Positions 28,787-37,752 of a stretch of 64,000 nucleotides of DNA are shown here, piece after piece. Origin of the DNA: Bradyrhizobium septentrionale (lineage in GTDB: Bacteria; Pseudomonadota; Alphaproteobacteria; Rhizobiales; Xanthobacteraceae). The notes beneath the pieces are model-generated. The model was not told the origin of the DNA. It ran no database searches and worked only from the letters and a program-made list of their open reading frames with translations. A program made the position numbers and the translations under genes. Position 1 is the first letter of the stretch, and each line of letters opens with the position of its first letter. The DNA lies in contig NZ_CP088285.1 of NCBI RefSeq assembly GCF_011516645.4, forward strand, positions 4,544,501 to 4,608,500. Direction: 5' to 3'.

Positions 28787-29428
28787 TCAAAACGAACTCT
28801 GCCGGCCGGCCGCGCGCAGCATCTCGTTCTGGGCGGTGGCGTAAAGCGTCCGCCACGATTCCCTCAGCTCGGGGGTGAAAGAAGGGCCGAATTTGCAATC
28901 AAAGCTCCACATCAACGCCTCGCCCATTGCGACGAAGTGCGATGGCTGAACGCCAAGTCTGGCGTGCTTGTGACCTGAAAGCGTGATCAGCGATTGGAAC
29001 ATCGGTCTTTCGTCGAGCGAGGCGACCAGCGCGGTGATCATATCCAGCACCTTCATCCGCTGCTGCTCGATATCGCCGCCGAATATATCTCTTGCATCAG
29101 GAGCTAGTTCAACGAACCTGTTGTAGCACAGGTCAGCGAGGTCGCGACGGATCGGCCACATCGCGTCAAACGATAACCTGATAAGGTCGACCTGCTCGGG
29201 CGTCATTGGTTCAGACGAGCAGGCTCGTAAAGAATGGTTTTGTGATCTCAGCGACTGACGGCTCCTTTCGTGAGAAGTGACGACGGAGATAAATTGGTGT
29301 TTGCAGTTCCAGCAGCGCCAAAGATCCTGAACTTCGTTTGCATTGACGCGCTCATGCCACTCGCGGGTGACTAACCCAGAACCACAGCGAAGGCATTCCT
29401 TGTGATGTGGCATTGAGATTGGTGTCAT
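28787..29428 (-). CDS. Zinc-ribbon plus globin fusion protein
   Basis: A 213-residue intact frame. Residues 10-46 form a zinc-ribbon-like module with two Cys pairs (CLRCG and CWNC, about 25 residues apart). From residue 75 (MTPEQVDLIRLSFDAMWP) a complete single-domain globin follows, related to flavohaemoglobin haem domains: DLCYNRFVELAPDARDIFGG, then the proximal haem-ligand histidine in SGHKHARLGVQPSHFVAMGE, and FTPELRESWRTLYATAQNE. An internal ATG at 29206 could start the globin alone, but it has no obvious ribosome-binding site. The role may be O2/NO sensing or detoxification. Confidence 0.72.
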   Translation of the reverse strand: MTPISMPHHKECLRCGSGLVTREWHERVNANEVQDLWRCWNCKHQFISVVTSHERSRQSLRSQNHSLRACSSEPMTPEQVDLIRLSFDAMWPIRRDLADLCYNRFVELAPDARDIFGGDIEQQRMKVLDMITALVASLDERPMFQSLITLSGHKHARLGVQPSHFVAMGEALMWSFDCKFGPSFTPELRESWRTLYATAQNEMLRAAGRQSSF

Positions 29429-29616
29429 GTAGAACCTCGTTTCGTATGCACAAGCGACGCATACGGTAGAAAGGCGATAAGTTGTAAGCCATCACTTGCG
29501 CTTCCTTGAGCAGCTGTGCTGGATCAGATCTCCGTTTCAAGGCTCGTGCCGATAAGCGAGCATACTGTGACCGACAGCATGCTGGAGACCGGTCAAAGAG
29601 GGAGCGCCGGAGCGGG

Positions 29617-31032
29617 TCACAGTGTCTTGAGGTATTCAAGCAACGCCTTTTGTCTTGGTCGCTTAAACTGGTCCCGTACTCGTGTCCGCATCGGCTATTG
29701 CCAGAATTGATATTACTACAATCCGTGACGGACAGAGTTTCGCTCAGCGGCTCCTGGGTGGCAGCAAGACCAACGTTTTCAATGTCGTATTTCCGTCCAA
29801 CGCTAAACTGCGATTTGCGCTCCCCTGATGGCTTGAGCAATTCCGCCAGGGTAGGGACCGAGCCGTTATGAAGATAAGGTGCGGCGGCCCAAATACCCTG
29901 CAGAACACGAGCCTCGTAGGCGCCCCACGGAGGGAGCCGACTCCGAGATGCTCTTTCTGCTCCCTGCCGCTTGGCCTTTTTGATTGCTTCGGAGGTGCTG
30001 GCAGTATCGAAAGCCGTTAGCAAATCCTGCAGCGTTGGTGGTAGTCGCACCAGCCCCAGAGAATCCGGTGTGTCCGACGATCCCGGGTCTGGCGCCGCTG
30101 CCACCCGTGCGTTAGTGGAAGGCGCGGCGCCGGCCAACAGGTGTTCTGCGATCGAACCAATGACCGAGCTCGCAAGAATGTTAAGGACCTCATCGTTCTC
30201 CTTGAGTGGGACGGTCGCGAAGGGATGTACGCTCCCTTCAGCACGCCCGTCTTCGCTTTCCAGGCGAGGACGTCGTATTCTCGTGTATCGGTACCAACGT
30301 TCTGGACCGTAGTCCTCCATGTTTTGATGAATGGAATGCGTTGCTCTCCGTCTTCAATCCCGTGGCATTCGCGACATCCCCCTTCAGCGGAATCCCTTTC
30401 AAAAATAGCCTTGCCTCGTGGGGCTAAAGCAGCGTCAATCTTCCAGGGCCATTTCGGAGGGCCGATTCGCTTCACCAAGTTTTCAAGCTCGCTCAGGCCG
30501 TCGAAATTGGCGGAGTTATTGTCGAGGAAATTGATGATCGCGCCCTGACGCTTCGGCTCGAACGTAGCGAATACCCCCAGAACCTCGCCAACTGTCGACG
30601 AAGATCCGCAACATCGGCCGCATCCGGCGTTGCGGACCGCAGAACAGCTGCAGCAAACGGAGCGAACGAGCTGTCGCTGGCGATCACGTCGCCGACTGCC
30701 TTGTCCAGATCGCCAAGCAGTGCGTAGAAGTCTACAAACCCCGGACCGCCATCCACCCGATACACCTTGCCGTCAACTTCGATCTGGCGCGAGTGACATG
30801 CCGAGCAGGTCATTCCGACGACCTGGAAGTCTTGAGGGCCAGAAGCGTGAAAGCCGACGGGAAGGTTGGCCGTGTTTGCAGGATTCCGTAGATACCCGTA
30901 CCGTGACAAGCCATCCGCGAGGAACGGCTGTCCGTTCGTTTGCTTCAGGGCCTGCATCCAAGATAACGAAATCGAACGCGAACCCTGATCGCGCGAATAG
31001 AAATCCGCTCTCGCTGCCGCGGTCCAATCCAT
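29617..31032 (-). pseudogene. Dihaem c-type cytochrome (peroxidase/RoxA-like), copy 1, decayed
   Basis: The minus strand reads LDWTAAARADFYSRDQG, the first haem site CSACH (in GMTCSACHSRQIEV), GGPGFVDFYALLGDLD, then breaks. It resumes with GPPKWPWKIDAA, the second haem site CRECH (in EGGCRECHGIEDGEQ), and later AAPYLHNGSVPTLAELL. The N-terminal signal peptide is missing, an IS256 remnant abuts, and about 100 residues between the haem regions are deleted compared with copy 2 at 61.8 kb. There are several frameshifts. The intact family are periplasmic dihaem oxidases or peroxidases. Confidence 0.8.
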
Positions 31033-31039
31033 GCTGATT

Positions 31040-31260
31040 CCGCAACGAGCGCGGTACGGTACGATCGATCATCGCACCGGATCTTTGTGTGTAGGGCGTC
31101 GACAATTCATCAGCATCAGCCTCATCGCCCAGGGGCCAGTCCTCTTGCGCCGCCATTCCCCAGATCGTACGTGCGGGGACATAGGGACATAGGGGCGGGC
31201 GGCGCAAGCGCATCTGCACCTTCGATCGCAACGAATTTTCGTCGCAGGTCGTGTTACGTC
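31040..31260 (-). pseudogene. IS256 transposase fragment
   Basis: The minus strand contains IWGMAAQEDWPLG and, in another frame, WAMRLMLMNC, matching the ETAAQEDWLGRWAMNLMLIN segment of the IS256 transposase at 17.7 kb. It is short and frameshifted and lies directly against the truncated cytochrome gene, so this element or its decay removed the cytochrome's signal peptide. Confidence 0.6.
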
Positions 31261-31387
31261 GCCCAAGGCCCCGCATCCCCTGACCGATCGGGTTGGATCA
31301 ACGTAACCGGCATGAGGCCCCCACCTCGCCATCGTGAGGCTCGGCTGCGATACAGCCTGGCATGAGCTGATCGGTGGAGGTGCAACG

Positions 31388-31729
31388 ATGGCAAATACCA
31401 TGCTTCATGCCAGGCAGGAAGGTGATTCCTATCGTCGGGTCGAGGTGATCACCGGACAGCGGCGGCGATGCACGGGCGAAGAGAAGGCCCGGATCGTAGC
31501 GGAGAGCTTCGAGGAGGGGGCGAACATCTCCGAGGTGGCGCGGTGCAATGGCGTTGCCCGCGGGCTGCTCACGGTGTGGCGACACCAAGCTCTCCGGGGT
31601 AATCGAGATCGAGATGAAATCCAGCTTCGTGCACCGCGTCCTGAATGCGATCACGTCGTGTACCTGGAGCCGGCTGTTCAGGTCGCCTTCGTCAAGTTCA
31701 TTGAGCGTATCGTGGAGGGCCGCAAATGA
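31388..31729 (+). pseudogene. IS66 TnpA-like N-terminal fragment
   Basis: From ATG 31388 the frame reads SYRRVEVITGQRRRCTGEEK and NISEVARCNGVARGLLTVW, the helix-turn-helix of IS66 TnpA. After codon 67 the similarity ends. The remaining frame to 31729 is unrelated-looking, and tnpB and tnpC are absent. It is a decayed end of an IS66 element. Confidence 0.65.
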
Positions 31730-31940
31730 CCGAGCGGCTGGCACGTTGATTGCGGAGGCGCAGCGGCTCACTGCGCTGAAGCGCGAGAAAATCGAGTTGG
31801 TCGTCGCCGCGACGGCCCGCAGCAGTGAAGCCATCGACCTCGATGCTATCGACCACATGCACGACAACCCAGTGACGGACGACGACTGCGAAGTGATCGC
31901 GTTTGATCGCCATCGTCTTGCGCAACGTCTTCCGCTGCGG

Positions 31941-32204
31941 ATGCCGAACCTGGGAGCCGTGATCCTGCCCTTCGTCCCGGATCAGCGTGGGGTCACCTCG
32001 ATCCAGTACTCGATCCTCTGCGCCGGGATCGCGCTCGCCATCGTCTCCTCGCTCGGCGGCACGCTGGGCGCGGCGTTTCAAAGCATCTCGGCATACCTCG
32101 GGGGGGGGGGGAGATGGAGAGCAAAGAGATCATTCGACAGACGGCGACCGAGTTCATTGAGGCGGTTCGTGCCGGCCTCGTTCAATACATCGAAGAGCAC
32201 ATAG
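31941..32204 (+). CDS. Flp/Fap pilin-like small protein running into a G12 tract
   Basis: An 87-residue frame from ATG 31941. Residues 15-53 (RGVTSIQYSILCAGIALAIV then SSLGGTLGAAFQSISAYL) closely resemble the hydrophobic core of Flp/Fap type IVb pilins, although the usual prepilin cleavage context is weak. The frame then crosses 12 consecutive G and ends in an unrelated basic tail. One extra G would fuse the pilin-like part in frame to the next gene. It may be a remnant. Confidence 0.45.
   Translation: MPNLGAVILPFVPDQRGVTSIQYSILCAGIALAIVSSLGGTLGAAFQSISAYLGGGGRWRAKRSFDRRRPSSLRRFVPASFNTSKST
32100..32111. repeat. Homopolymeric tract of 12 G
   Basis: Twelve G in a row end 2 bp before the ATG of the next gene. 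They lie inside the frame of the pilin-like ORF and form, with the following AG, the Shine-Dalgarno region of the downstream gene. Such tracts are prone to slipped-strand length change. Length change here would alter both the upstream reading frame and the ribosome-binding spacing downstream. Confidence 0.85.
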
Positions 32205-32479
32205 GAGCGTCAATTGATGGCCGGTTCTTGGTGAATACGAGGCGACGATATCCGGTGCTCCCGTCCGTGTCGTTTCGGCTTGAGGAGGACAGGGGCATGT
32301 CCGTCCCGCCAGAACGCCAAGCGCTACTAGCTGAGGTCTGGACCATTCTCTCAGCCGCCCGCGATCTCGGAGATATCGTTACGCACTTGGTTGCGCGCCG
32401 CATTGTGGACACTCACTTGAATGACCGTCAGCCCCGCATCACGTCGGATATCGAAGTGATTATGATGTACTTCCGTTGA
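32114..32479 (+). CDS. 121-residue hypothetical protein
   Basis: Intact from ATG 32114, with a poly-G/AG ribosome-binding region immediately upstream. The predicted protein is helical and acidic-amphipathic (QTATEFIEAVRAGLVQYIEE, then LLAEVWTILSAARDLGDIVT). No known motif. It is followed 29 bp later by a hairpin terminator. A lone intact hypothetical gene between remnants is more likely real than not. Confidence 0.6.
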   Translation: MESKEIIRQTATEFIEAVRAGLVQYIEEHIGASIDGRFLVNTRRRYPVLPSVSFRLEEDRGMSVPPERQALLAEVWTILSAARDLGDIVTHLVARRIVDTHLNDRQPRITSDIEVIMMYFR

Positions 32480-32507
32480 GCACATCAAGCTATTGAAGAT
32501 TTACGGG

Positions 32508-32534
32508 GCCGGCCACTGCGCCGGCTTTCGTTTT
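32508..32534 (+). terminator. Rho-independent terminator
   Basis: A perfect 6-bp stem GCCGGC-CACTGC-GCCGGC followed by TTTCGTTTT, 29 bp after the stop of the preceding gene. The T run is broken by a C and G, so the strength may be moderate. Confidence 0.6.
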
Positions 32535-32789
32535 GGTCGATCTCTTCGCTTTCGTTTCTGGTCCGATCACTTGTGCCTTCTCTGTCGGTCCGGACGTACA
32601 GCCGCCATGCTGTGCAAGCCGTATTAACGACAGATACGGCCGCGTCTGCGATGAGAATGCTATAGCTTCGAGAAGCTGGGTTGATGTTCATGTGCGCCTC
32701 TCCTCATCGGCAGACGAATAGCAGCCTCGAAGGCCGGTATAAATGTGGTCTGTCCATTGCACCAGCCTCCAGCGATCGTGAGCGCTGGC

Positions 32790-32945
32790 CTAGGAAGTGA
32801 CTTTCCGTTTTCGAGGCCGTCTGGGCGGCGGCCTAGTCTGTTCGAGCTTCGCGATCGCGGCAAGCACGACAGCTGTTGCGACCGTCCCTTGGGACCACTG
32901 TGTGAGTGCCTCAATGGCGTTCTTCAACGCCTCTTCACGGGTCAT
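32790..32945 (-). CDS. 51-residue hypothetical protein
   Basis: From ATG 32945 with GGAG about 10 nt upstream, to TAG 32790. The product starts MTREEALKNAIEALTQWSQG, continues with an alanine-rich helix (TVATAVVLAAIAKLEQ), and ends in a Pro/Arg/Lys-rich tail (RPPPRRPRKRKVTS). Its codon pattern is smooth and free of stops. The basic tail suggests nucleic-acid contact. Unknown family. Confidence 0.55.
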   Translation of the reverse strand: MTREEALKNAIEALTQWSQGTVATAVVLAAIAKLEQTRPPPRRPRKRKVTS

Positions 32946-32984
32946 AGCATGATCTCCACGCCGCGCCGCTAGGCCGATGCTACG

Positions 32985-33345
32985 GAAAGACGCGCGAGCG
33001 GCTGGAGGAGCCGCTCGCGCTAGTTAAGGCTGCGCGGACTTGGCCATCTCATGGGGGGTGTGCGAAAGTATGAGAAGCCAAGTCCAAACGTCTCTCAGCA
33101 ACTCGCGTGCCAGACAGTCACGATCCAAGAGAGGCGAAAAGCTGCGCAGCCTCTCCACGCGTCATGATCGACACGAAGCGCGGCGCTAGGGCGATCAATG
33201 AAAAGCGTGCGGACGGCGGAAGGAGCCGCCCGCACAAGTTGCTGGTGGAGACTTGGCCGTCTCACGAGGGTCATCAATATGCAACCAAGCCATACAGGGC
33301 TCAGCAACTCGCGTGCCTGACGGTCACGCTGCAGAGACGCAAAAC
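32985..33345. repeat. Two diverged repeat units, each with a strong hairpin
   Basis: Unit 1 (about 32985-33130) and unit 2 (about 33200-33345) share blocks such as GACTTGGCC[A/G]TCTCA and TCAGCAACTCGCGTGCC. Each begins with a hairpin. In unit 1 a 12-bp perfect stem GCGCGAGCGGCT closes on a GGAGG loop (32992-33020). In unit 2 GTGCGGACGGC pairs with GCCGCCCGCAC with one mismatch (33207-33235). The stems differ in sequence but keep pairing. There is no clear coding capacity; a structured RNA, terminator pair or small mobile repeat is possible. Confidence 0.5.
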
Positions 33346-33451
33346 GGCTTGCTTTCACACCTCGTGCAGACTGACTACCTGCACTGTGGTGGCAGCTTCC
33401 GGACGTACATGTCATGAACCGGACGCGACTGAACGAGATCAGACGTGCGCC

Positions 33452-33835
33452 TTAGTGGCGTCTGGGGCGCGGGATGATTGGATCAACCTCGTCATCGTGT
33501 ATAGCTATCAGCTCGCCGGGCTCCACGCCGAGCCTTTGCAACTGCTCCTTTTCGATCGGGCAGTTTAGCATTGCGGCCTTTGCGCCGCAGTCTTTCAGGG
33601 TCAGCTTCACGGCTTCCGCCAGATCGGTGACTGCAACCGCGTAAGTTACATGCCTGAAGTCTTCGTCGTCGTCGCGGTCTTTCTTGAAGATGGCGACAGT
33701 CACTATCCAACCATCCTCCTTGCTGCACCTCGGGAGCAGCCCTCGCCATGTGAGATCGGCTCGGACCGATGATCCTGCAAATTCGGAGCCATCGGGCATG
33801 CATGCCGTCAACCGAGCGCGGCTGCACGCAAACAA
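33452..33835 (-). CDS. Small paralogous hypothetical protein (DGW family), copy 1
   Basis: The conserved part is DGWIVTVAIFKKDRDDDED, then RHVTYAVAVTDLAEAVKL and a C-terminal GVEPGELIAIHDDEVDPI. It is clearly paralogous to the proteins at 40189-40455 and 40873-41154. In copy 2 the protein starts MDGW; here the matching codon is GAG, so this copy lost that start and would need an upstream one (the frame is open to 33835). No family name or function is known to me. Confidence 0.55.
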   Translation of the reverse strand: MFACSRARLTACMPDGSEFAGSSVRADLTWRGLLPRCSKEDGWIVTVAIFKKDRDDDEDFRHVTYAVAVTDLAEAVKLTLKDCGAKAAMLNCPIEKEQLQRLGVEPGELIAIHDDEVDPIIPRPRRH

Positions 33836-33855
33836 GAAACATACCTAGACTAGCC

Positions 33856-34053
33856 TCAACGGCTCGCGGGAGGCAGGTAACGAGGCATCATGCGCATTGC
33901 GCACTCATTAAGCTGTGCGTGAAACGCGTCGGCGGTGTCGCTGTTTCCGAAAAATATTCGACGGCGGTCACGGCCAAGAGCTTCGATACAAAATTCGCGC
34001 GCTTTGTGGATGGCTCCACGTTCCGCGTCAGTTAGTGCGTTTTGGGCATTCAC
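33856..34053 (-). CDS. 65-residue hypothetical protein
   Basis: GTG start at 34053. The sequence MNAQNALTDAERGAIHKARE, then FCIEALGRDRRRIFFGN and FHAQLNECAMRMMPRYLPP, is regular and helix-forming. It lies 20 bp upstream of the DGW-family gene on the same strand, so the two could be co-transcribed. Unknown family. Confidence 0.45.
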   Translation of the reverse strand: MNAQNALTDAERGAIHKAREFCIEALGRDRRRIFFGNSDTADAFHAQLNECAMRMMPRYLPPASR

Positions 34054-34273
34054 AGACGAATCGGTCAGGAGGAGGAGCCGCGGCGGCGATCAACGGTCGT
34101 TTCATATCGGAGGCTCAACAAAGGCGCAGGCGAGATTGGTCCGGAATACTAATCGAGCCATCCCTCGTTGTCGAATTCGGCCGGTCTTGATTAATCCGTA
34201 TCATCCCGGGAACCTCTTCCACACGAGCCGGGAGTTGCGATAGGCTCATAGCCTCAAGAGGAGGCGACTGGGA

Positions 34274-34495
34274 GTGCCGAGCGAGAAGCGGGTCAGTGTT
34301 GAAGAGCGGCCGGCAATCCTCCCGCGCCTTCGTTCCATACAGGCGTGACGCAGGGCGCGTTTCCAGCGTCTCCTAGCTGATCCTGACATCGCTCAGAATG
34401 ATCCGGGGCGGTTCAAGTCCATCAAGGCGGCGCAGCACTACACGGCCGTCGCGATGCGCGCGGAAGCCATCCTGCGCAGGCTGATCGAGAGTTAA
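34274..34495 (+). pseudogene. SEKR-family small gene with a nonsense codon, copy 1
   Basis: From GTG 34274 a 74-codon frame reads PSEKRVSVEERPAILPRLRS, then has TGA at codon 25 (34346-34348) and continues without another stop (RRARFQRLLADPDIAQNDP, KAAQHYTAVAMRAEAILRRL) to TAA 34493. The second copy at 41.3 kb has TGG at the matching place (VQAWRR), so this is a Trp-to-stop mutation. No known function. The upstream block CCTCAAGAGGAG is also shared. Confidence 0.6.
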
Positions 34496-34603
34496 AGCGT
34501 GTCCGCCCGTTGTCGGCCTCGGCACGATGTGAGAGCTTATTTTGGGGATGAAACCGGGGTGCTTCGCGATCACATCATCATCAGCGAGATGCGAGCATAA
34601 TCA

Positions 34604-34873
34604 ATGGCCGTGACAAACGAACAGATAAAGTCTGTTGCCGTGCTCGGGACCAAAGGTATTGAGTTGCAGCTATCGCTGGCGGACAAGACAGTGCAGGAAG
34701 TTTTCTATCAAATCTGGCCATTCGCTTATTGCTACGGAGTTTTCGAGGCGCTCACCGGTCATTATCGCATGCATACAGTCGAGACATACTTGCTCATCAC
34801 GGTCGGCTTCGAGGAGTTGTTGAGCGAAAAGGATGGTCGGAAGCAACGTACGCATACGACGAGGACCGCGTGA
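34604..34873 (+). CDS. 89-residue hypothetical protein
   Basis: Intact from ATG 34604. N-terminus MAVTNEQIKSVAVLGTKGIE, middle QEVFYQIWPFAYCYGVFEAL, tail rich in Lys/Arg/Thr. No motif recognised. It stops 33 bp before the IS66 element, so its downstream context is altered. Moderate support from regular composition only. Confidence 0.4.
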   Translation: MAVTNEQIKSVAVLGTKGIELQLSLADKTVQEVFYQIWPFAYCYGVFEALTGHYRMHTVETYLLITVGFEELLSEKDGRKQRTHTTRTA

Positions 34874-34925
34874 TGGACGCATGCGCGCGGGTACGGCGAG
34901 CTCTATGATGGCGTTTGCGTGAAGG

Positions 34926-36578
34926 TCAGGCGGCCTGCTGATCGGCGGGCTTGTCGGCTTGGCGCAGGAGCTTCCATTCCCAGGGCAGCAATTCGTGCAG
35001 ACGCGATGCGGGAAGATCGGCGATACGGGCGAGGACGTCGGCGAGCCAGGCTTTCGGATCGACGTCGTTGAGACGACAGGTCGTGATCATCGTCAGCATG
35101 ATGGCGGCACGGTCGGCACCACGCTGGCTGCCGGCGAAGGTCCAGTTGCGCCTTCCCAAGGCGATGCCTCTCAATGCGCGCTCAGCACAATTGTTGGTCA
35201 AGCAGATCCTGCCATCGTCGAGGAAGCGGGCGAAGTCGTCCCAGCGCCTGAGCATGTAATTCATAGGCTTCAGGACCTCGGAGGAGCGAGAGAGGGTTTC
35301 GCGCTCACGCAGCAACCAGGCGTGCATGTCCCCGAGGAGCGGCTTGCTCTTTTCCTGGCGCACGGCGCGCCGCTCTTCGGCGCCGCAGCCGTTAATGGCG
35401 CGCTCGATCTCGAACAACACATCCAGGCGCCTGACCGCCTCCAGCGCGATCGGAGAGACCGGTTTACCTCTCTTGCCTTCCCGGGCATTCTTCTCGATGT
35501 CAGCCAGCTCGAAGAAGCCCCGCCGCGCATGGGCGAAGCAAAACGCCGGCGTAATCGGCAGCACCTTCTTCTGCGGGTCGAACAGCGGCTCGAAGCCGTT
35601 GTAGCAATCGGCTTGCAGGATGCCGGCGAAGGCGGCCAGATGCTTCTGCGGATGCTCGCCTCGTCGGTCGCTCGAGGCGTAATAGACCGCCGCCGGCGGC
35701 GCAGGCCCGGCAAAGGGCCGGTCATCCCGCACATAAGTCCAGATCCGCCCGGTCGTGCACTTGCCCTTCGCCAGGATACGGATGGTGGTGTCATCGCCAT
35801 GAAGGCGCTCAGCAGCGAGCACATGGCGTTCGATCAAGTGGAAGAGTGGCATGACGGCGAAGGTCCCGTGGCCGACCTGGTCGGCCAGCGTCGACAGCGG
35901 CAAATCGATCCTCTCGGCCTTAAAGCGCGCACTCTGGCGGTTGAGCGGGATATGCATGCCGAACTTGTCGAACAGGATCGTCGCCAGCAATTGTGGGCCG
36001 ATGAAGCCGCGCGGCGTGGCATGGAACGGCGCAGGCGGCTGGCTGATCTTCTCGCAATCGCGGCAGGTGAACTTCTCGCGCACTGTCTCGATGACCTTGA
36101 AGCGACGCGGGATCTCCTCCAGCGTCTTGGTCACATCCTCGCCGACCTTCGCCAGCCGCGATCCGCCGCAGCAGGCGCAGCTCGTCGGAGCGTCAATGAC
36201 GACGCGCTCGTGTTCGATGTCGTCCGGCCAAGGCTTGCGCACCGGCCGCTTGCGCGTGAAGGGGCGGACGTTCTGCGTCTTCGCCGCTGCGGCCTGCGCC
36301 GCAAGCTCATCCTCGCTCGCCGTGGCGACGAGGTCTTCGAGCTCCAGTTCCAACTGCTCGAGCAGCCGCGCCGTGCGCTCGGAGCGCTGCCCGTACAGTT
36401 CGCGTTTGAGCTTCTCGATCCGCAGCTCGAGATGCGCGACCAGCGCCTCGTTGTTCGACAGCTCCGCCTGCGCGCTGGCAGCCATCGCCTCAGCTCGCAG
36501 CCGCGCCTCACGCTCGGCCTGCAGCGCCGCCAGGGCACTGACAAGGTCCGATGGAAGATCGTCCGGCTTTGATATCAC
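34926..36578 (-). CDS. IS66 transposase TnpC
   Basis: A 550-residue full-length protein. N-terminal leucine-zipper-like helices (ALVAHLELRIEKLKRELYG) are followed by a zinc-binding segment (CACCGGSRLAKVGEDVTK and FTCRDCEKISQPPAPFH), the IS66 DDE core (LHGDDTTIRILAKGK, LQADCYNGFEPLFD, GRICLTNNCAERALRGIALG) and the C-terminal LPWEWKLL motif. No frameshift. Probably active together with TnpA and TnpB. Confidence 0.94.
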   Translation of the reverse strand: MISKPDDLPSDLVSALAALQAEREARLRAEAMAASAQAELSNNEALVAHLELRIEKLKRELYGQRSERTARLLEQLELELEDLVATASEDELAAQAAAAKTQNVRPFTRKRPVRKPWPDDIEHERVVIDAPTSCACCGGSRLAKVGEDVTKTLEEIPRRFKVIETVREKFTCRDCEKISQPPAPFHATPRGFIGPQLLATILFDKFGMHIPLNRQSARFKAERIDLPLSTLADQVGHGTFAVMPLFHLIERHVLAAERLHGDDTTIRILAKGKCTTGRIWTYVRDDRPFAGPAPPAAVYYASSDRRGEHPQKHLAAFAGILQADCYNGFEPLFDPQKKVLPITPAFCFAHARRGFFELADIEKNAREGKRGKPVSPIALEAVRRLDVLFEIERAINGCGAEERRAVRQEKSKPLLGDMHAWLLRERETLSRSSEVLKPMNYMLRRWDDFARFLDDGRICLTNNCAERALRGIALGRRNWTFAGSQRGADRAAIMLTMITTCRLNDVDPKAWLADVLARIADLPASRLHELLPWEWKLLRQADKPADQQAA

Positions 36579-36625
36579 GAAGCCATTGAATCAGATCAAG
36601 CAGCAGATTCAAACCTGCAAAACGA

Positions 36626-36973
36626 CTAACCGACCCGCGTCGGACGCTGGGTTTCTTGAGGGTTGCGCCAATCGATCCCGGACAACAGATAGCTCAATTG
36701 CGCCGGAGAGATCGTTACCGATTCACCGGCAACCGATGGCCAGATGAACCTTCCTCTCTCGAGTCTTTTGGTAAACAAGCATGCTCCCTGGCCATCGTGC
36801 CAGATCATCTTCACAAGATCGCTGCGGCGACCGCGGAAGACGAACAGATGACCGCTGAGCGGGTCTTTGCGCAACACCTCCTGCACTTGGAGTGCCAACG
36901 ACGGAAAGCCTCTGCGCATATCCGTGTAGCCTGTCGCGAGCCACACTCGCGCGCCTGTCGGAACCGGGATCAT
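36626..36973 (-). CDS. IS66 accessory protein TnpB
   Basis: 115 residues, with [39 protein letters not shown] and [19 protein letters not shown], the hallmarks of IS66 TnpB. It overlaps the end of tnpA by 4 bp. Intact. Confidence 0.93.
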   Translation of the reverse strand: MIPVPTGARVWLATGYTDMRRGFPSLALQVQEVLRKDPLSGHLFVFRGRRSDLVKMIWHDGQGACLFTKRLERGRFIWPSVAGESVTISPAQLSYLLSGIDWRNPQETQRPTRVG

Positions 36974-37371
36974 CGGCGCACCAGGGCATCGAGAACTCGC
37001 CGCAGCGCGTCTCCATCAACGTCACCGTCGACCCGGATGCGGTGTCCGCTACCGAGATCAATCTCGATGATGCCCTGGCTCCTCCGTCGACGCGCCGGCG
37101 CCGTCGTCAATGGCGCTTCGGCCACATCCCGCGGCGGCACAGACGGCCCAATCTCGACCGGCACCAACGGCGCTACACTCGTTTCACCGTGCTTGCAAAG
37201 CTCTTTGCGCCACCTGAACAGCTGGCTCACATGAAGGCCGGCCATGCGAGCCACCTCGGAAACAGTGGCTCCGGGCTCGAACGATGCTGCAACTAGCCGT
37301 TCCTTCTCATCCTGTGACCACCGACGCCGCCGCTCGACCGATGTGATCACCTCTGCCCGCGAAATCGTCAT
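36970..37371 (-). CDS. IS66 accessory protein TnpA
   Basis: 133 residues from ATG 37371 ([19 protein letters not shown]); an in-frame upstream start at 37422 would lie outside the element. The helix-turn-helix spans [20 protein letters not shown] and [12 protein letters not shown], and the C-terminal IS66 domain reads [18 protein letters not shown]. Intact. Confidence 0.9.
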   Translation of the reverse strand: MTISRAEVITSVERRRRWSQDEKERLVAASFEPGATVSEVARMAGLHVSQLFRWRKELCKHGETSVAPLVPVEIGPSVPPRDVAEAPLTTAPARRRRSQGIIEIDLGSGHRIRVDGDVDGDALRRVLDALVRR

Positions 37372-37551
37372 AGCGCTTCTCCTAGGATTACCCCTAGGAC
37401 CTGCAGCGCTCGCGTCCGTCAAACAAGGCGGCCCTCAATGGAGGGATACGAAGCAACTTGAAAAGGCTACTCAACTTCAGACGAATACGCTTTTCGTGGA
37501 AGGTGGAGCGCACGGCTTTGACGACTTCTCACAATGGGTGACGTCAAAAGA

Positions 37552-37752
37552 CTACCGACCTCTATCGCGGATGAACTTCTTTGCTTTCGGCAAACCCACG
37601 ATGAAATAGGTTGTGACTTTAGCGTTGGGGATGAATTTGGCGGCACGCATGCGGACTTCATCCATCGATCTGTATTTCGGCTCCGCTAGAAGCGCGTCTA
37701 GATACTCATCCGCATAGATTTCGTTCTCGATTCTGAACGAGCCAACCGACAT
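37552..37752 (-). CDS. 66-residue hypothetical protein
   Basis: From ATG 37752: MSVGSFRIENEIYADEYLDA, then LLAEPKYRSMDEVRMRAAKF and a hydrophobic VTTYFIVGLPKAKKF. Regular composition and no stops, but no recognised family. An overlapping minus-strand frame just upstream (ATG 37919, GRATLRAADKGEFETAYRL) could be another small gene. Confidence 0.4.
   Translation of the reverse strand: MSVGSFRIENEIYADEYLDALLAEPKYRSMDEVRMRAAKFIPNAKVTTYFIVGLPKAKKFIRDRGR

Larger units (their letters stand above)
34906..37421 (-). mobile_element. IS66-family element, complete gene set
   Basis: Contains tnpA, tnpB and tnpC in order on the minus strand. Its ends appear as imperfect inverted repeats beginning TGATGGCGTTTGCG (34906) and TGACGGACGCGAGCG (minus strand from 37421), giving 2516 bp. 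No 8-bp target duplication is visible, so the exact boundaries remain uncertain by several bases. This element belongs to a different IS66 lineage from the one at 12.9-17.4 kb. Confidence 0.75.

Noticed and set aside
34959..36572. A 537-codon plus-strand frame through the IS66 tnpC gene
   Set aside because: It is exactly antisense to an intact tnpC with all motifs, and its composition is that of a reverse-complement frame.
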